42,339 nucleotides of DNA, taken from an uncultured Lachnospiraceae bacterium (GTDB taxonomy: Bacteria; Bacillota; Clostridia; Lachnospirales; Lachnospiraceae). The stretch's first letter is position 1; every line of letters begins with the position of its first letter. The stretch is taken from positions 1-42,339 of the forward strand of contig CABUAW010000017.1 of assembly GCA_902489645.1 (NCBI GenBank), written 5' to 3'. The notes beneath the pieces were generated by a model. The model searched no databases and had not been told where the DNA came from. It saw only the letters and a program-made list of their open reading frames with translations. The position numbers were made by a program, and so were the translations under genes. Of this stretch, positions 18,200-25,660 are shown in pieces.

Positions 18200-18850
18200 T
18201 TAAAGCAAATTCCGCAAATCCCTGATATCCTCCAGTATGACATCGGCGTCTTTGATTTCCTCCCGTGTTCCGAAACCATAAGCACAGCCAGCCGTATAGA
18301 CTTTGTGATATCTGGCCACTTCCATGTCATGAAAACGGTCGCCAATTATCAAATACTCTGCAGGATATTCTTTTTTTATCTCATTGAAAATCTCATATTT
18401 CGGCTTTTGTCCATAGTCGCCGCTGCAATACATATGGCTAAAATAATCATGCAATCCGAAACATCCGGCATGCATCTCCATATAGGCGTGTCCGCAGTTG
18501 CTCAAATAAAGGAGGTCATACCCTTTATCTTTGAGATATTGCAGCGTTTCCAATGCGCCGTCATATAAGGCCGCCTCTTTATTCTGAATTTTCTCTGTCA
18601 TGAGACGTCCGACCTCTCCGGCATAAAACATCTTTTTCTGCTGCGAAAATTCAGGCATAAAGGAGTCCCACATGTCCTGGACACTGTATCCAAGCCACTT
18701 TGTAATTTCCGGCGCCTCAAATTCCCGATGGGGTGCATCCCCGGCCTTTACCATCTCCCGGTAGACCTGACGGAAGGCCTCCACATAGATTTTTGTACTG
18801 TCATGGAGGGTTCCGTCATAATCAAAGATAATCGTTTTTACGTTTTTCAT
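18200..18850 (-). CDS. HAD-superfamily phosphatase in the riboflavin operon
   Basis: A 216-residue haloacid dehalogenase-like hydrolase. Motif I is FDYDGTLHDS (nucleophile Asp and acid/base Asp), motif II LYLSNCG, motif III KPKYEIF, and motif IV IIGDRFHDMEVA. A helical cap lies between motifs I and II (about 25-85), as in the PGMB/Gph class. The gene is 12 bases after ribH and cotranscribed with ribD-ribE-ribBA-ribH. Riboflavin synthesis needs a phosphatase for 5-amino-6-ribitylamino-pyrimidinedione 5'-phosphate, a step done in other bacteria by HAD enzymes. This gene is therefore a candidate for that step; the assignment is from context only. Confidence 0.88.
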   Translation of the reverse strand: MKNVKTIIFDYDGTLHDSTKIYVEAFRQVYREMVKAGDAPHREFEAPEITKWLGYSVQDMWDSFMPEFSQQKKMFYAGEVGRLMTEKIQNKEAALYDGALETLQYLKDKGYDLLYLSNCGHAYMEMHAGCFGLHDYFSHMYCSGDYGQKPKYEIFNEIKKEYPAEYLIIGDRFHDMEVARYHKVYTAGCAYGFGTREEIKDADVILEDIRDLRNLL

Positions 18851-18862
18851 TGCCTTTTTAAA

Positions 18863-19324
18863 TTACATCTGGCGGAAAAGATTTGCCATTTCAATGGCGC
18901 TGAGCGCACAGTCATAACCCTTGTTTCCAGCCTTTGTTCCGGCGCGTTCAATGGCCTGTTCAATATTATCTGTCGTCAGTACGCCAAACATTACCGGCAG
19001 ACCAAACTGCAGGGATACGGACGCTATGCCCTTAGATACTTCAGCACACACAAAATCATAATGGGATGTGGAGCCTTTAATGACTGCGCCGAGACAGATG
19101 ATGGCATCATATTTCTTGCTCTGAGCCATTTTCTGGGCAGCCACAGGAATTTCAAAGGCTCCCGGTACCCATGCAACTTCGATATCATCTTCATTCATAC
19201 CATGACGAACAAGGCCGTCAATGGCTCCGCTTAACAGCTTGGAACCGATAAATTCATTGAAACGTGCAACAATAATACCTACTTTTAATCCCTCTGCAAT
19301 CAGTTTTCCTTCAATTGTTTTCAT
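18863..19324 (-). CDS. ribH: 6,7-dimethyl-8-ribityllumazine synthase
   Basis: A 153-residue lumazine synthase, the usual length. It condenses 5-amino-6-ribitylaminouracil with 3,4-dihydroxy-2-butanone 4-phosphate. Motifs: VARFNEFI, WVPGAFEIPVAAQKMA, CLGAVIKGSTSHYDFV (active-site His) and PVMFGVLTTDNIEQAIERAG. It follows ribBA by 32 bases in the FMN-riboswitch operon. Confidence 0.97.
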   Translation of the reverse strand: MKTIEGKLIAEGLKVGIIVARFNEFIGSKLLSGAIDGLVRHGMNEDDIEVAWVPGAFEIPVAAQKMAQSKKYDAIICLGAVIKGSTSHYDFVCAEVSKGIASVSLQFGLPVMFGVLTTDNIEQAIERAGTKAGNKGYDCALSAIEMANLFRQM

Positions 19325-19356
19325 TTTTATATCCTCCGTTTTATCTTAATTTTTTT

Positions 19357-20568
19357 CTATTTATATGTCAGCCAATGTCCCATTTTTTCCTGTTTCGTTT
19401 TCAGATAGAAGGCGTCGTCCTTGCCAAGCTCCATCTGAATCGGGACACGTTCAACGATGGAAAGTCCGTATCCTTCAAGACCGTAAACCTTTTCCGGGTT
19501 ATTGGTCATAAGACGCATTTCTTTAATGCCAAGGTCTACGAGAATCTGAGTACCGATGGTATAGTCGCGCATATCCGCCGGGAATCCCAGTTTGATATTT
19601 GCTTCAATCGTATCATATCCCTGGTCCTGAAGCTCATAAGCACGAATCTTATTAATCAGGCCAATACCACGGCCCTCCTGGCGCATATAGAGAAGTACGC
19701 CGCGGCCTTCGGCTGCAATGCGTTTCATTGCCGCATCGTACTGCTGTCCACAGTCACACCGTCCGGAACCCAAAGCGTCGCCGGTCAGACACTCGGAATG
19801 TACACGGCAAAGGACCGGTTTTCCATCCCAGATATCGCCTTTAACCAAAGCCACATGATGTTCGCCGTTTAATTTATTAATATAGCCGTAAATTTCAAAA
19901 TAGCCGTAGCGGGTCGGCATTTTAGCCTTTGCCACACACTCTACAAATTTTTCATGCGTTTTACGATAGTGAACCAAATCTTCTACCGTTCCAATTTTCA
20001 GACCATGCTCCCGGGCAAATTTCATCAGGTCCGGTGTCCGGGCCATCATGCCGTCTTCCTTCATGATTTCGCAGCAAAGTCCAACCGGTTTCAATCCGGC
20101 CGCTTTTAACAAATCCACGGTCGCTTCCGTATGGCCCCGGCGTTCAATGACGCCGCCATCTCTGGCCAGCAGAGGGAACATATGTCCCGGACGTCTGAAA
20201 TCTTCCGGTTTCACATCATCTTCCACCGTTTTCATCGCCGTAATAGAACGTTCATAGGCAGAAATACCTGTGGTCGTACTTACATGGTCAATGGACACGG
20301 TAAATGCGGTTTCGTGGTTATCTGTATTATGAACACACATCGGATGAAGTTCCAGCTTATCCACATATTCTTTGGACATCGGCATGCAGATTAAGCCTCT
20401 GGCATGGGCTGCCATAAAGTTGACGTTTTCCAGTGTGGCAAATTCTGCCGCACAGATGACGTCCCCTTCGTTTTCTCTGTCCTCGTCGTCAATGAGAACG
20501 ATATTTTTTCCGGCTTTCAAATCCTCCAGGATTTCATCAATGGTGTTGAATTTAAATGTTTCACTCAT
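19357..20568 (-). CDS. ribBA: Bifunctional 3,4-dihydroxy-2-butanone-4-phosphate synthase / GTP cyclohydrolase II
   Basis: A 403-residue fusion. The N-terminal RibB half (about 1-205) has IDDEDRENEGD and HVSTTTGISAYERS and makes the four-carbon unit from ribulose 5-phosphate. The C-terminal RibA half (about 206-403) has the zinc motif CLTGDALGSGRCDCG, RQEGRGIGL and TNNPEKVYGLEGYG, and opens GTP to start the pathway. Both catalytic sets look complete. It lies 32 bases after ribE in the same operon. Confidence 0.97.
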   Translation of the reverse strand: MSETFKFNTIDEILEDLKAGKNIVLIDDEDRENEGDVICAAEFATLENVNFMAAHARGLICMPMSKEYVDKLELHPMCVHNTDNHETAFTVSIDHVSTTTGISAYERSITAMKTVEDDVKPEDFRRPGHMFPLLARDGGVIERRGHTEATVDLLKAAGLKPVGLCCEIMKEDGMMARTPDLMKFAREHGLKIGTVEDLVHYRKTHEKFVECVAKAKMPTRYGYFEIYGYINKLNGEHHVALVKGDIWDGKPVLCRVHSECLTGDALGSGRCDCGQQYDAAMKRIAAEGRGVLLYMRQEGRGIGLINKIRAYELQDQGYDTIEANIKLGFPADMRDYTIGTQILVDLGIKEMRLMTNNPEKVYGLEGYGLSIVERVPIQMELGKDDAFYLKTKQEKMGHWLTYK

Positions 20569-20600
20569 CTTTCAGTCCTTCTTTCTTTTGGTAGTATAGA

Positions 20601-21266
20601 TTAGATAAAACCATATTTTCTTAAATAATCTTCGTCAATTGTTTCCTTCACAGGCTCCGGTTCTGCCTCCGGTCCTTTCAGGAGTTTTTCCACATATTTG
20701 CCAATCAGGTCATTTTCCAGATTCACCTTATCTCCGGCTTTCTTCTTCAACAAGGTGGTTTCTTCCCCCGTATGGGGAATAATGGAAACCTTAAAGACTT
20801 TATTATCCACATAAGCCACCGTCAGGCTAATGCCGTCAATGGTTATGGAGCCTTTCTCAATGATATAGCGCAAAATATCCGGTGCGGCCTCAACAGTCAC
20901 CCAAACCGCATTGTCCTCCCGTTCCAGAGATAGAACCTTTCCCGTGCCGTCCACATGTCCGCTGACAATATGTCCGCCGAGCCTGTCACAGAGACGCAGC
21001 GCCCGTTCCAGATTCACCTTGTCTCCCGGCTTTAAATCCCCGAGATTTGTTCTTCGGATGGATTCTGCCATGACATCCGCATCAAAGGTTTCCGTACCAA
21101 GCTTCGTGACGGTCAGACAAACCCCATTCGTACATATACTGTCTCCAAGTTTTGTCCCTTCCAGAACCTTACTGGCAGCAATGGTCAGAACAGAAGACTT
21201 TGCGCCATGCTTTGCGCCCTTCAGGACGCCCATTTCTTCAATAATCCCTGTAAACACGCTGCTCAC
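20601..21266 (-). CDS. ribE: Riboflavin synthase (alpha chain)
   Basis: A 221-residue riboflavin synthase with two tandem lumazine-binding barrels: FTGIIEEMG with CLTV (first) and HIVSGHVDGTG with SLTVAYV (second). It dismutates two lumazines to riboflavin plus the aminouracil. The frame starts at GTG 21266, overlapping the ribD stop (GTGA), but GTG 21257 gives the family-typical VFTGI start; the AAAGGAGG site is 3 or 12 bases away respectively, so the start is uncertain by three codons. The C-terminal extension (about 195-221, KGPEAEPEPVKETIDEDYL) exceeds the core fold. Confidence 0.95.
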   Translation of the reverse strand: MSSVFTGIIEEMGVLKGAKHGAKSSVLTIAASKVLEGTKLGDSICTNGVCLTVTKLGTETFDADVMAESIRRTNLGDLKPGDKVNLERALRLCDRLGGHIVSGHVDGTGKVLSLEREDNAVWVTVEAAPDILRYIIEKGSITIDGISLTVAYVDNKVFKVSIIPHTGEETTLLKKKAGDKVNLENDLIGKYVEKLLKGPEAEPEPVKETIDEDYLRKYGFI

Positions 21267-22399
21267 CTGCCTCCTTTGATATATCCGGTTATTTTTATAT
21301 CATCACCCATCATTTCTGCTTTCCAGTCAGAAATATGCCAGGCCTGACTTAAAGCGGCAATTCCCCGGCCCTCCACCGGTGTTTTGGCCGCTTCTCCGCC
21401 AATCAGCATCGGCGCAATGTAAAACTGCACTTTATCCACAATACCCGCCTGCAATGCGCCTTCCGCCAGCCGACCGCCGCCTTCCAGCAAAATACTGTCA
21501 ATTTTCATCTCGCCCAGCGCATCCATAAGCCGGTTCAAATCCACATGACCGCCCGCATCGGCCGGTACTTCAAGCACCTGAACATTTTCGGCTTCCAGCC
21601 GTTCTTTTTTCGCGGCGTCGCTGCCCTCCACCGCAGCGACAATCAACGGAAATTCTTTTGCGGAGCCTGCCAGTCTGGAATTCTCAGGAATCGACAAGTG
21701 ACTGTCTACAACAATCCGTACAGGCTGCTTACCGCCCGGAATTCTGCAATTCAACATCGGGTCATCGGCCAGCACCGTACCGATTCCCACCATAATCCCG
21801 GTCAGCTCATGCCTCAAACGATGCACCTCTTCCCTCGAAGTCTCGCAGGAAATCCACTGGGATTCTCCGCCGACCGTCGCAATCTTACCGTCCAATGACA
21901 TCGCTGCTTTCAACAGGACGAAAGGACGTTTCGTGACAATATATTTCATAAATACTTCATTTAATGCGACGGACTTTTCTGCCAGAATCCCGGTAACCAC
22001 GGGGATTCCCGCATTTCGAATCTTTTCAATGCCCCGGCCGGCCACCAGGGGATTCGGGTCCAGCGCTCCGACAACCACCCGGCCAATTTTCTTTTCCACA
22101 ATCTTGTCGGCACATGGCGGCGTTTTTCCGTAGTGGGAACATGGCTCCAGAGTCACATACATGGTCGCTCCCGTCACATCCTCAACCGCATTTCTAAAGG
22201 CATTGACCTCCGCATGGCCTTCACCGGCCCGGATATGATACCCCTCGCCGATAATTCGTCCATCCTTGACAATGACTGCGCCTACCATCGGATTCGGCGT
22301 TGTTGTTCCCCGTCCTTTGGCGGCCAGAGCCAGGGCGCGTTCCATATACATTTCATCAATTTTTTTCTGTTCTTCCGGATAACTGTTCGTCATCTTCAT
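21263..22399 (-). CDS. ribD: Bifunctional diaminohydroxyphosphoribosylaminopyrimidine deaminase / 5-amino-6-(5-phosphoribosylamino)uracil reductase
   Basis: A 378-residue RibD. The N-terminal deaminase domain has the zinc motif HAEVNAF and PCSHYGKTPPCAD (His, Cys, Cys ligands). The C-terminal NADPH reductase domain begins near RPFVLLKAAMSLDGKIAT and includes DDPMLNCR and ILLEGGGRLAEGAL. First gene of the riboflavin operon, about 250 bases downstream of the FMN riboswitch. ATG 22399 follows AGAAGG by 7 bases; an internal ATG at codon 3 is also possible. Confidence 0.97.
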   Translation of the reverse strand: MKMTNSYPEEQKKIDEMYMERALALAAKGRGTTTPNPMVGAVIVKDGRIIGEGYHIRAGEGHAEVNAFRNAVEDVTGATMYVTLEPCSHYGKTPPCADKIVEKKIGRVVVGALDPNPLVAGRGIEKIRNAGIPVVTGILAEKSVALNEVFMKYIVTKRPFVLLKAAMSLDGKIATVGGESQWISCETSREEVHRLRHELTGIMVGIGTVLADDPMLNCRIPGGKQPVRIVVDSHLSIPENSRLAGSAKEFPLIVAAVEGSDAAKKERLEAENVQVLEVPADAGGHVDLNRLMDALGEMKIDSILLEGGGRLAEGALQAGIVDKVQFYIAPMLIGGEAAKTPVEGRGIAALSQAWHISDWKAEMMGDDIKITGYIKGGR

Positions 22400-22465
22400 T
22401 TACGCCTTCTTTCTCCGGTATTTTCGCCATCGGGCGTCATTGATATTCATGCGCCGCACGGCGAT

Positions 22466-22505
22466 AAAAAAGAAAAACCACATACCGGTTTCAGGGCTGT
22501 GGTTT
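22466..22505 (-). terminator. Second terminator in the rib leader
   Basis: Minus-strand arms AAACCACA (22498-22505) and TGTGGTTT (22475-22482) with a 15-base loop, then TTTCTTTTTT. The loop contains GCCCTGAA and ACCGGTA, reverse complements of TTCAGGGC and TACCGGT in the aptamer upstream. Confidence 0.7.
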
Positions 22506-22583
22506 CATATTCATACATGCAGCATGTTCCGCCTGATTTTTTATTTTCTGTTCAACATCCCCTTAGGATTCGGAAACAGTCTG

Positions 22584-22618
22584 AAAATAAAAAGCTCCGG
22601 AACACAACATTCCAGAGC
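22584..22618 (-). terminator. Riboswitch expression-platform terminator
   Basis: Minus-strand arms GCTCTGGAA (22610-22618) and TTCCGGAGC (22594-22602), one G-U pair, 7-base loop, then TTTTTATTTT. It lies about 28 bases after the FMN aptamer and is the likely FMN-dependent terminator. Confidence 0.85.
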
Positions 22619-22645
22619 ATAGCAAACAAAACTGTTACATCATTC

Positions 22646-22749
22646 ACTTCTTTCATCCAGACTATACTGTCGGCTTCGGAATTTCACCGAATCGGCCTTT
22701 CGGCTCGTGGGCTTTACCACCGGTAGGGACTTCCACCCTGCCCTGAAGT
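22646..22749 (-). promoter_or_regulatory. FMN riboswitch (RFN element)
   Basis: The minus strand carries the canonical RFN blocks in order: CTTCAGGGCAGGGTG, CCCTACCGGTGGTAAAGCCC, ACGAGC, GATTCGGTGAAATTCCGAAG, CCGACAGTATAGTC and GGATGAAAGAAG. The ends ACTTC/GAAGT close P1. It senses FMN and controls the ribD-ribE-ribBA-ribH-HAD-dehydrogenase operon, off at high FMN. Confidence 0.97.
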
Positions 22750-22771
22750 TCATATTTAATTTACGCTATTT

Positions 22772-22800
22772 ATAATAATCCTTTTTATATATAATGTCAA
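22772..22800 (-). promoter_or_regulatory. Promoter of the riboflavin operon
   Basis: Minus-strand TTGACA (22795-22800) and TATTAT (22772-22777) with a 17-base spacer. Transcription would begin about 15 bases before the aptamer. Confidence 0.82.
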
Positions 22801-22824
22801 GCCTTATCTGCCGTTTCGCTTCAT

Positions 22825-24105
22825 TTACCGGAGCTGATAATCCAACACCGCAGACAGCTGTTCCATCTTTCCTTTTATCTCCTTCAACGTCATGCCTTCG
22901 GATATGGTCAAATCCCCAAAAACAGCCCCGTTCCGGCGGCCTCCGTCGAGGAAAAAGCAGTCCATGCTTGTGCATTTCCGATAATCAATATTTGTATTTT
23001 TCGGAAGAATCATTCCGGTAATCGGTGTGATATAATACTGACCGTCAACAATACTTTCAATAAAATCAAAATAAATAAATTTCATTTTTTCATTGAGATA
23101 CGCATACTGACGTTTATAGACACTGGACACTTCGATAAAATCCGGCTGAGAAACAGCCATATAGGACGGATAGCTTCCCTTCCATCCATGGTCCGAAAAT
23201 ACCTTTTGAAGCTTTTCCCGGATATAGGAACGGAAATTACTCATATCCCTGTCGCTCTCATACAGACCCTGCTGCTCCCGTCCACATTCCTCAATTAAAT
23301 GGTTCAGCGTTTTAAAAATAATATTTCCTTTAAGCGTCCGCAGGGTATACAGCAACTCCTGTATAAGCTCCTTATCATTGCACTTATTTTTGGCAAAACA
23401 GCCGGCCAGACGTCTCAAACCAAGTCCTTCAAAAAATCTGGCTCCGCTCTCCATCCCGGCCGAATCCAGAGACCACTCCATCGAATCGGAATCGTACAGT
23501 ACCGTGGAGCGGCCAAAGCCGATTTTCGTTGCCGGTGACAAATAAAGCTGCAGATATGGCCGTAAAAACTTAAAGATTTCCAGCGCTTCCTGCTCATAAA
23601 CATTCAGGAAAGTGTCGCCCAATACCTGGCGTTTCTGTTCGATGGCCTCCAACGTTTCGTATACAAGATTCCATGGCAGTCCGATAGAATTGCTTTCCAG
23701 TTTCAGCGTATGTACATGATAGTTCCATAGACGGACACCGCCCCGGAAGGATGAAAAGGAAAACGCACTTTCCTTCGGCGCCTGTCCCTCCCCCGCCGAT
23801 GCAAGGCGATTCGTGAAACTCAGCCGGTAACGCCCGTCGTCCAGGCGCTCACCCCGTAAGTTTTCCATAAAAATTTCTTTTGGGTGACGGCCGTCCTCAA
23901 TCAGCACGTCCTGAAATTCCACGTTAATGGCAAAGCCCTGACTCATCTGGACATTTACCAGGAAATTCCGGTCTTTAATCTTATAAGGTATCTTCCGCTT
24001 TCCGACCAGCTCGCGATAGAAGGCCAACAGCACCTTCTGTTCTTCCGTATGAAATTGTTGAACGAACCGATGAAAATTTTCATCCACAAAATCATAATTC
24101 GACAT
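22825..24105 (-). CDS. Uncharacterised 426-residue protein
   Basis: I do not firmly recognise this protein; it may belong to the DUF3878-type group of clostridial proteins, but that is a weak recollection. It has no signal peptide or membrane helix, so it is probably cytoplasmic. It is rich in aromatic and charged residues, with blocks such as FRGGVRLWNYHVHTLKLES (about 118-136), SPATKIGFGRSTVLYDSDS (about 193-211) and YYITPITGMILPKNTNIDYR. Cysteines are few and not clustered. The ATG at 24105 has only a weak GGGG site about 5 bases upstream. It lies between maf and the rib promoter, 68 bases after maf, and may be cotranscribed with maf. Confidence 0.82.
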   Translation of the reverse strand: MSNYDFVDENFHRFVQQFHTEEQKVLLAFYRELVGKRKIPYKIKDRNFLVNVQMSQGFAINVEFQDVLIEDGRHPKEIFMENLRGERLDDGRYRLSFTNRLASAGEGQAPKESAFSFSSFRGGVRLWNYHVHTLKLESNSIGLPWNLVYETLEAIEQKRQVLGDTFLNVYEQEALEIFKFLRPYLQLYLSPATKIGFGRSTVLYDSDSMEWSLDSAGMESGARFFEGLGLRRLAGCFAKNKCNDKELIQELLYTLRTLKGNIIFKTLNHLIEECGREQQGLYESDRDMSNFRSYIREKLQKVFSDHGWKGSYPSYMAVSQPDFIEVSSVYKRQYAYLNEKMKFIYFDFIESIVDGQYYITPITGMILPKNTNIDYRKCTSMDCFFLDGGRRNGAVFGDLTISEGMTLKEIKGKMEQLSAVLDYQLR

Positions 24106-24173
24106 AAAAAGCCCCTTACTCTAAAATATAGCTTAACCTTTACTATTTTAGCACGACTGCTCACCGGATGCAA

Positions 24174-24776
24174 TCATTCTTTATTCTCCATAACAATCTT
24201 TTGTGTCATTTCATCCCGCATCAGCCGCTGCCAAATCTGAGCCACCGGCAGTCCGACCACGTTATTATAGTCCCCGTGAATCTCCCGGATAAATACGGAA
24301 CCACGTCCCTGAATCGCATAGCTGCCCGCCTTATCCATCGGTTCACCGGTACAAATATAATCCTTTAACTGCGCCTCGTTTGCCGGATACATGGACACAT
24401 CCGTTTTTTCGTAAAACACCTGGGTCTTGTCCGCCGTCATCATACAAACTCCGGTGTAAACCTGGTGGGTCTTTCCCTGAAGAAATTGAAGCATATTCAG
24501 CGCATCCTCCGCATTTTTGGGCTTTCCTAAAATCACATTGCCCAATGCCACTATCGTATCCGCACCAATCACCAGAACATCCGGTTTTTCTGCACCGCCC
24601 ACCTGGTGAAATATATCGGCAGCCTTATCCATGGCCAGTCCCATAACCACCTGGGACGGACGGTTTCCCTTCATCGACTCTTCCCTGCGGCTTGGTATAA
24701 TTTCAAACTTTAATCCAATCTGTGTTAATAACTCCCGCCGTCTCGGAGACGCGGAAGCCAAAATAATCTTGCTCAT
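24174..24776 (-). CDS. maf: Maf family nucleotide pyrophosphatase
   Basis: A 200-residue Maf protein: house-cleaning pyrophosphatase hydrolysing non-canonical or pyrimidine NTPs to NMPs, linked to septum inhibition in Bacillus. Motifs: ILASASPRRRELLTQIG at residues 5-21, ADTIVALGNVILGKPKNAEDA, and YAIQGRGSVFIREIHGDYNNVVGLP. GGAGG precedes the ATG, and it has its own promoter. Confidence 0.93.
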   Translation of the reverse strand: MSKIILASASPRRRELLTQIGLKFEIIPSRREESMKGNRPSQVVMGLAMDKAADIFHQVGGAEKPDVLVIGADTIVALGNVILGKPKNAEDALNMLQFLQGKTHQVYTGVCMMTADKTQVFYEKTDVSMYPANEAQLKDYICTGEPMDKAGSYAIQGRGSVFIREIHGDYNNVVGLPVAQIWQRLMRDEMTQKIVMENKE

Positions 24777-24796
24777 TTTCCATTCCTCCCGGATAC

Positions 24797-24825
24797 AGTA
24801 TACCCGGTAAAATGCAAATTTTCAA
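24797..24825 (-). promoter_or_regulatory. Promoter of maf
   Basis: Minus-strand TTGAAA (24820-24825) and TATACT (24797-24802) with a 17-base spacer, 20 bases upstream of the start codon. Confidence 0.72.
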
Positions 24826-24889
24826 CGGTTCCGTGGAAAACGCCCCTGTTCCGTAGATTTCCGACCGGTTGTCAGGATATATTCCTGTA

Positions 24890-25660
24890 TTATTTTCCCA
24901 TCATCTCCGGCATATTGCTCCAATACATCTTCGGCATCATGCGCATGCGGCAGCGCGGATTTTCCCGTTCTTTAATGCCAATGGTTTCGTAAAACTGTTT
25001 CCACCACTGTTCAAACTGTCTCTGACTTTCGGACACATCTGAAATTATTTTTTGATTTGGAGTCACATCTCTGGCAATCCACCAGCCCTTACCCACTTCG
25101 TGAACGCAAACTTCATGCCGCCGTTCATCATAAATCATCCAGTTTTCCATCGGATATCTGTCCGCGAAATGCTCCGCAGACAAGGGAAGCTGATGATGCT
25201 TCGGCGCTATTTTTGCAAAAAGAATACCGCTGCTCAGTTCACGAAAGCGAACAAACCCTAAAAAATGGTCTTTTTCCCGCATGACTCCCCTTTCCAGTTT
25301 TATCATCCGATTCACCACCGGATTGGCAAGCTGTTCGGTCACGCTTCGTCCTTCACGAAAGCCGAGGACAAGGAAACGATAAATCATATCCGCCTTATCC
25401 ATATGACAGGACATGGCCGCATACCTTACCACATGCCAGGCATAACCGGAAATTTTATGAATGACCGCATCGGCCACCCGGGAGGCCTTGTCAACATCTG
25501 TCTCTACCGGTATCATCTCCGCGAAAAGCGAAGGCTCCACATAGTCTCCCGCTTCAATAGACTGGTATTCATGGCCGTAACGGCTCATATACGCCGCATG
25601 GACGGCCGATAAGATGCCTTCCAGCGAATCCTCACACGTATAAATTCTCGGTGTTTTCAT
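24890..25660 (-). CDS. TIGR03915-type protein, partner of the radical SAM DNA repair enzyme
   Basis: A 256-residue protein matching the family called putative DNA metabolism/repair protein (TIGR03915, DUF4130 domain) that is almost always encoded next to the radical SAM protein found here. It starts RIYTCEDSLEGILSAVHAAYM. Later blocks are KADMIYRFLVLGFREGRSVTEQLANP, FLGFVRFRELSSGILFAKIAPKHHQL and FADRYPMENWMIYDERRHEVCVHE. The start at 25660 is chosen because GGGAGG is 7 bases upstream and the ATG overlaps the partner's stop (ATGA). An in-frame start 13 codons earlier (25699) would lie inside the partner. No catalytic role is established; the domain resembles a nucleic-acid-acting fold and the C-terminus is basic and Met-rich. 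Confidence 0.88.
   Translation of the reverse strand: MKTPRIYTCEDSLEGILSAVHAAYMSRYGHEYQSIEAGDYVEPSLFAEMIPVETDVDKASRVADAVIHKISGYAWHVVRYAAMSCHMDKADMIYRFLVLGFREGRSVTEQLANPVVNRMIKLERGVMREKDHFLGFVRFRELSSGILFAKIAPKHHQLPLSAEHFADRYPMENWMIYDERRHEVCVHEVGKGWWIARDVTPNQKIISDVSESQRQFEQWWKQFYETIGIKERENPRCRMRMMPKMYWSNMPEMMGK

Larger units (their letters stand above)
22400..22645 (-). other. Leader between FMN aptamer and ribD
   Basis: About 246 untranslated bases holding two separate terminator-like hairpins (listed separately). A 16-codon ORF (MNINDARWRKY...) ends in TAA directly abutting the ribD ATG but has no ribosome binding site, so it is not called as a gene. Confidence 0.7.

Noticed and set aside
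22400..22450. Upstream ORF of 16 codons abutting ribD
   Set aside because: It has no ribosome binding site and sits in a hairpin-rich leader; probably chance.
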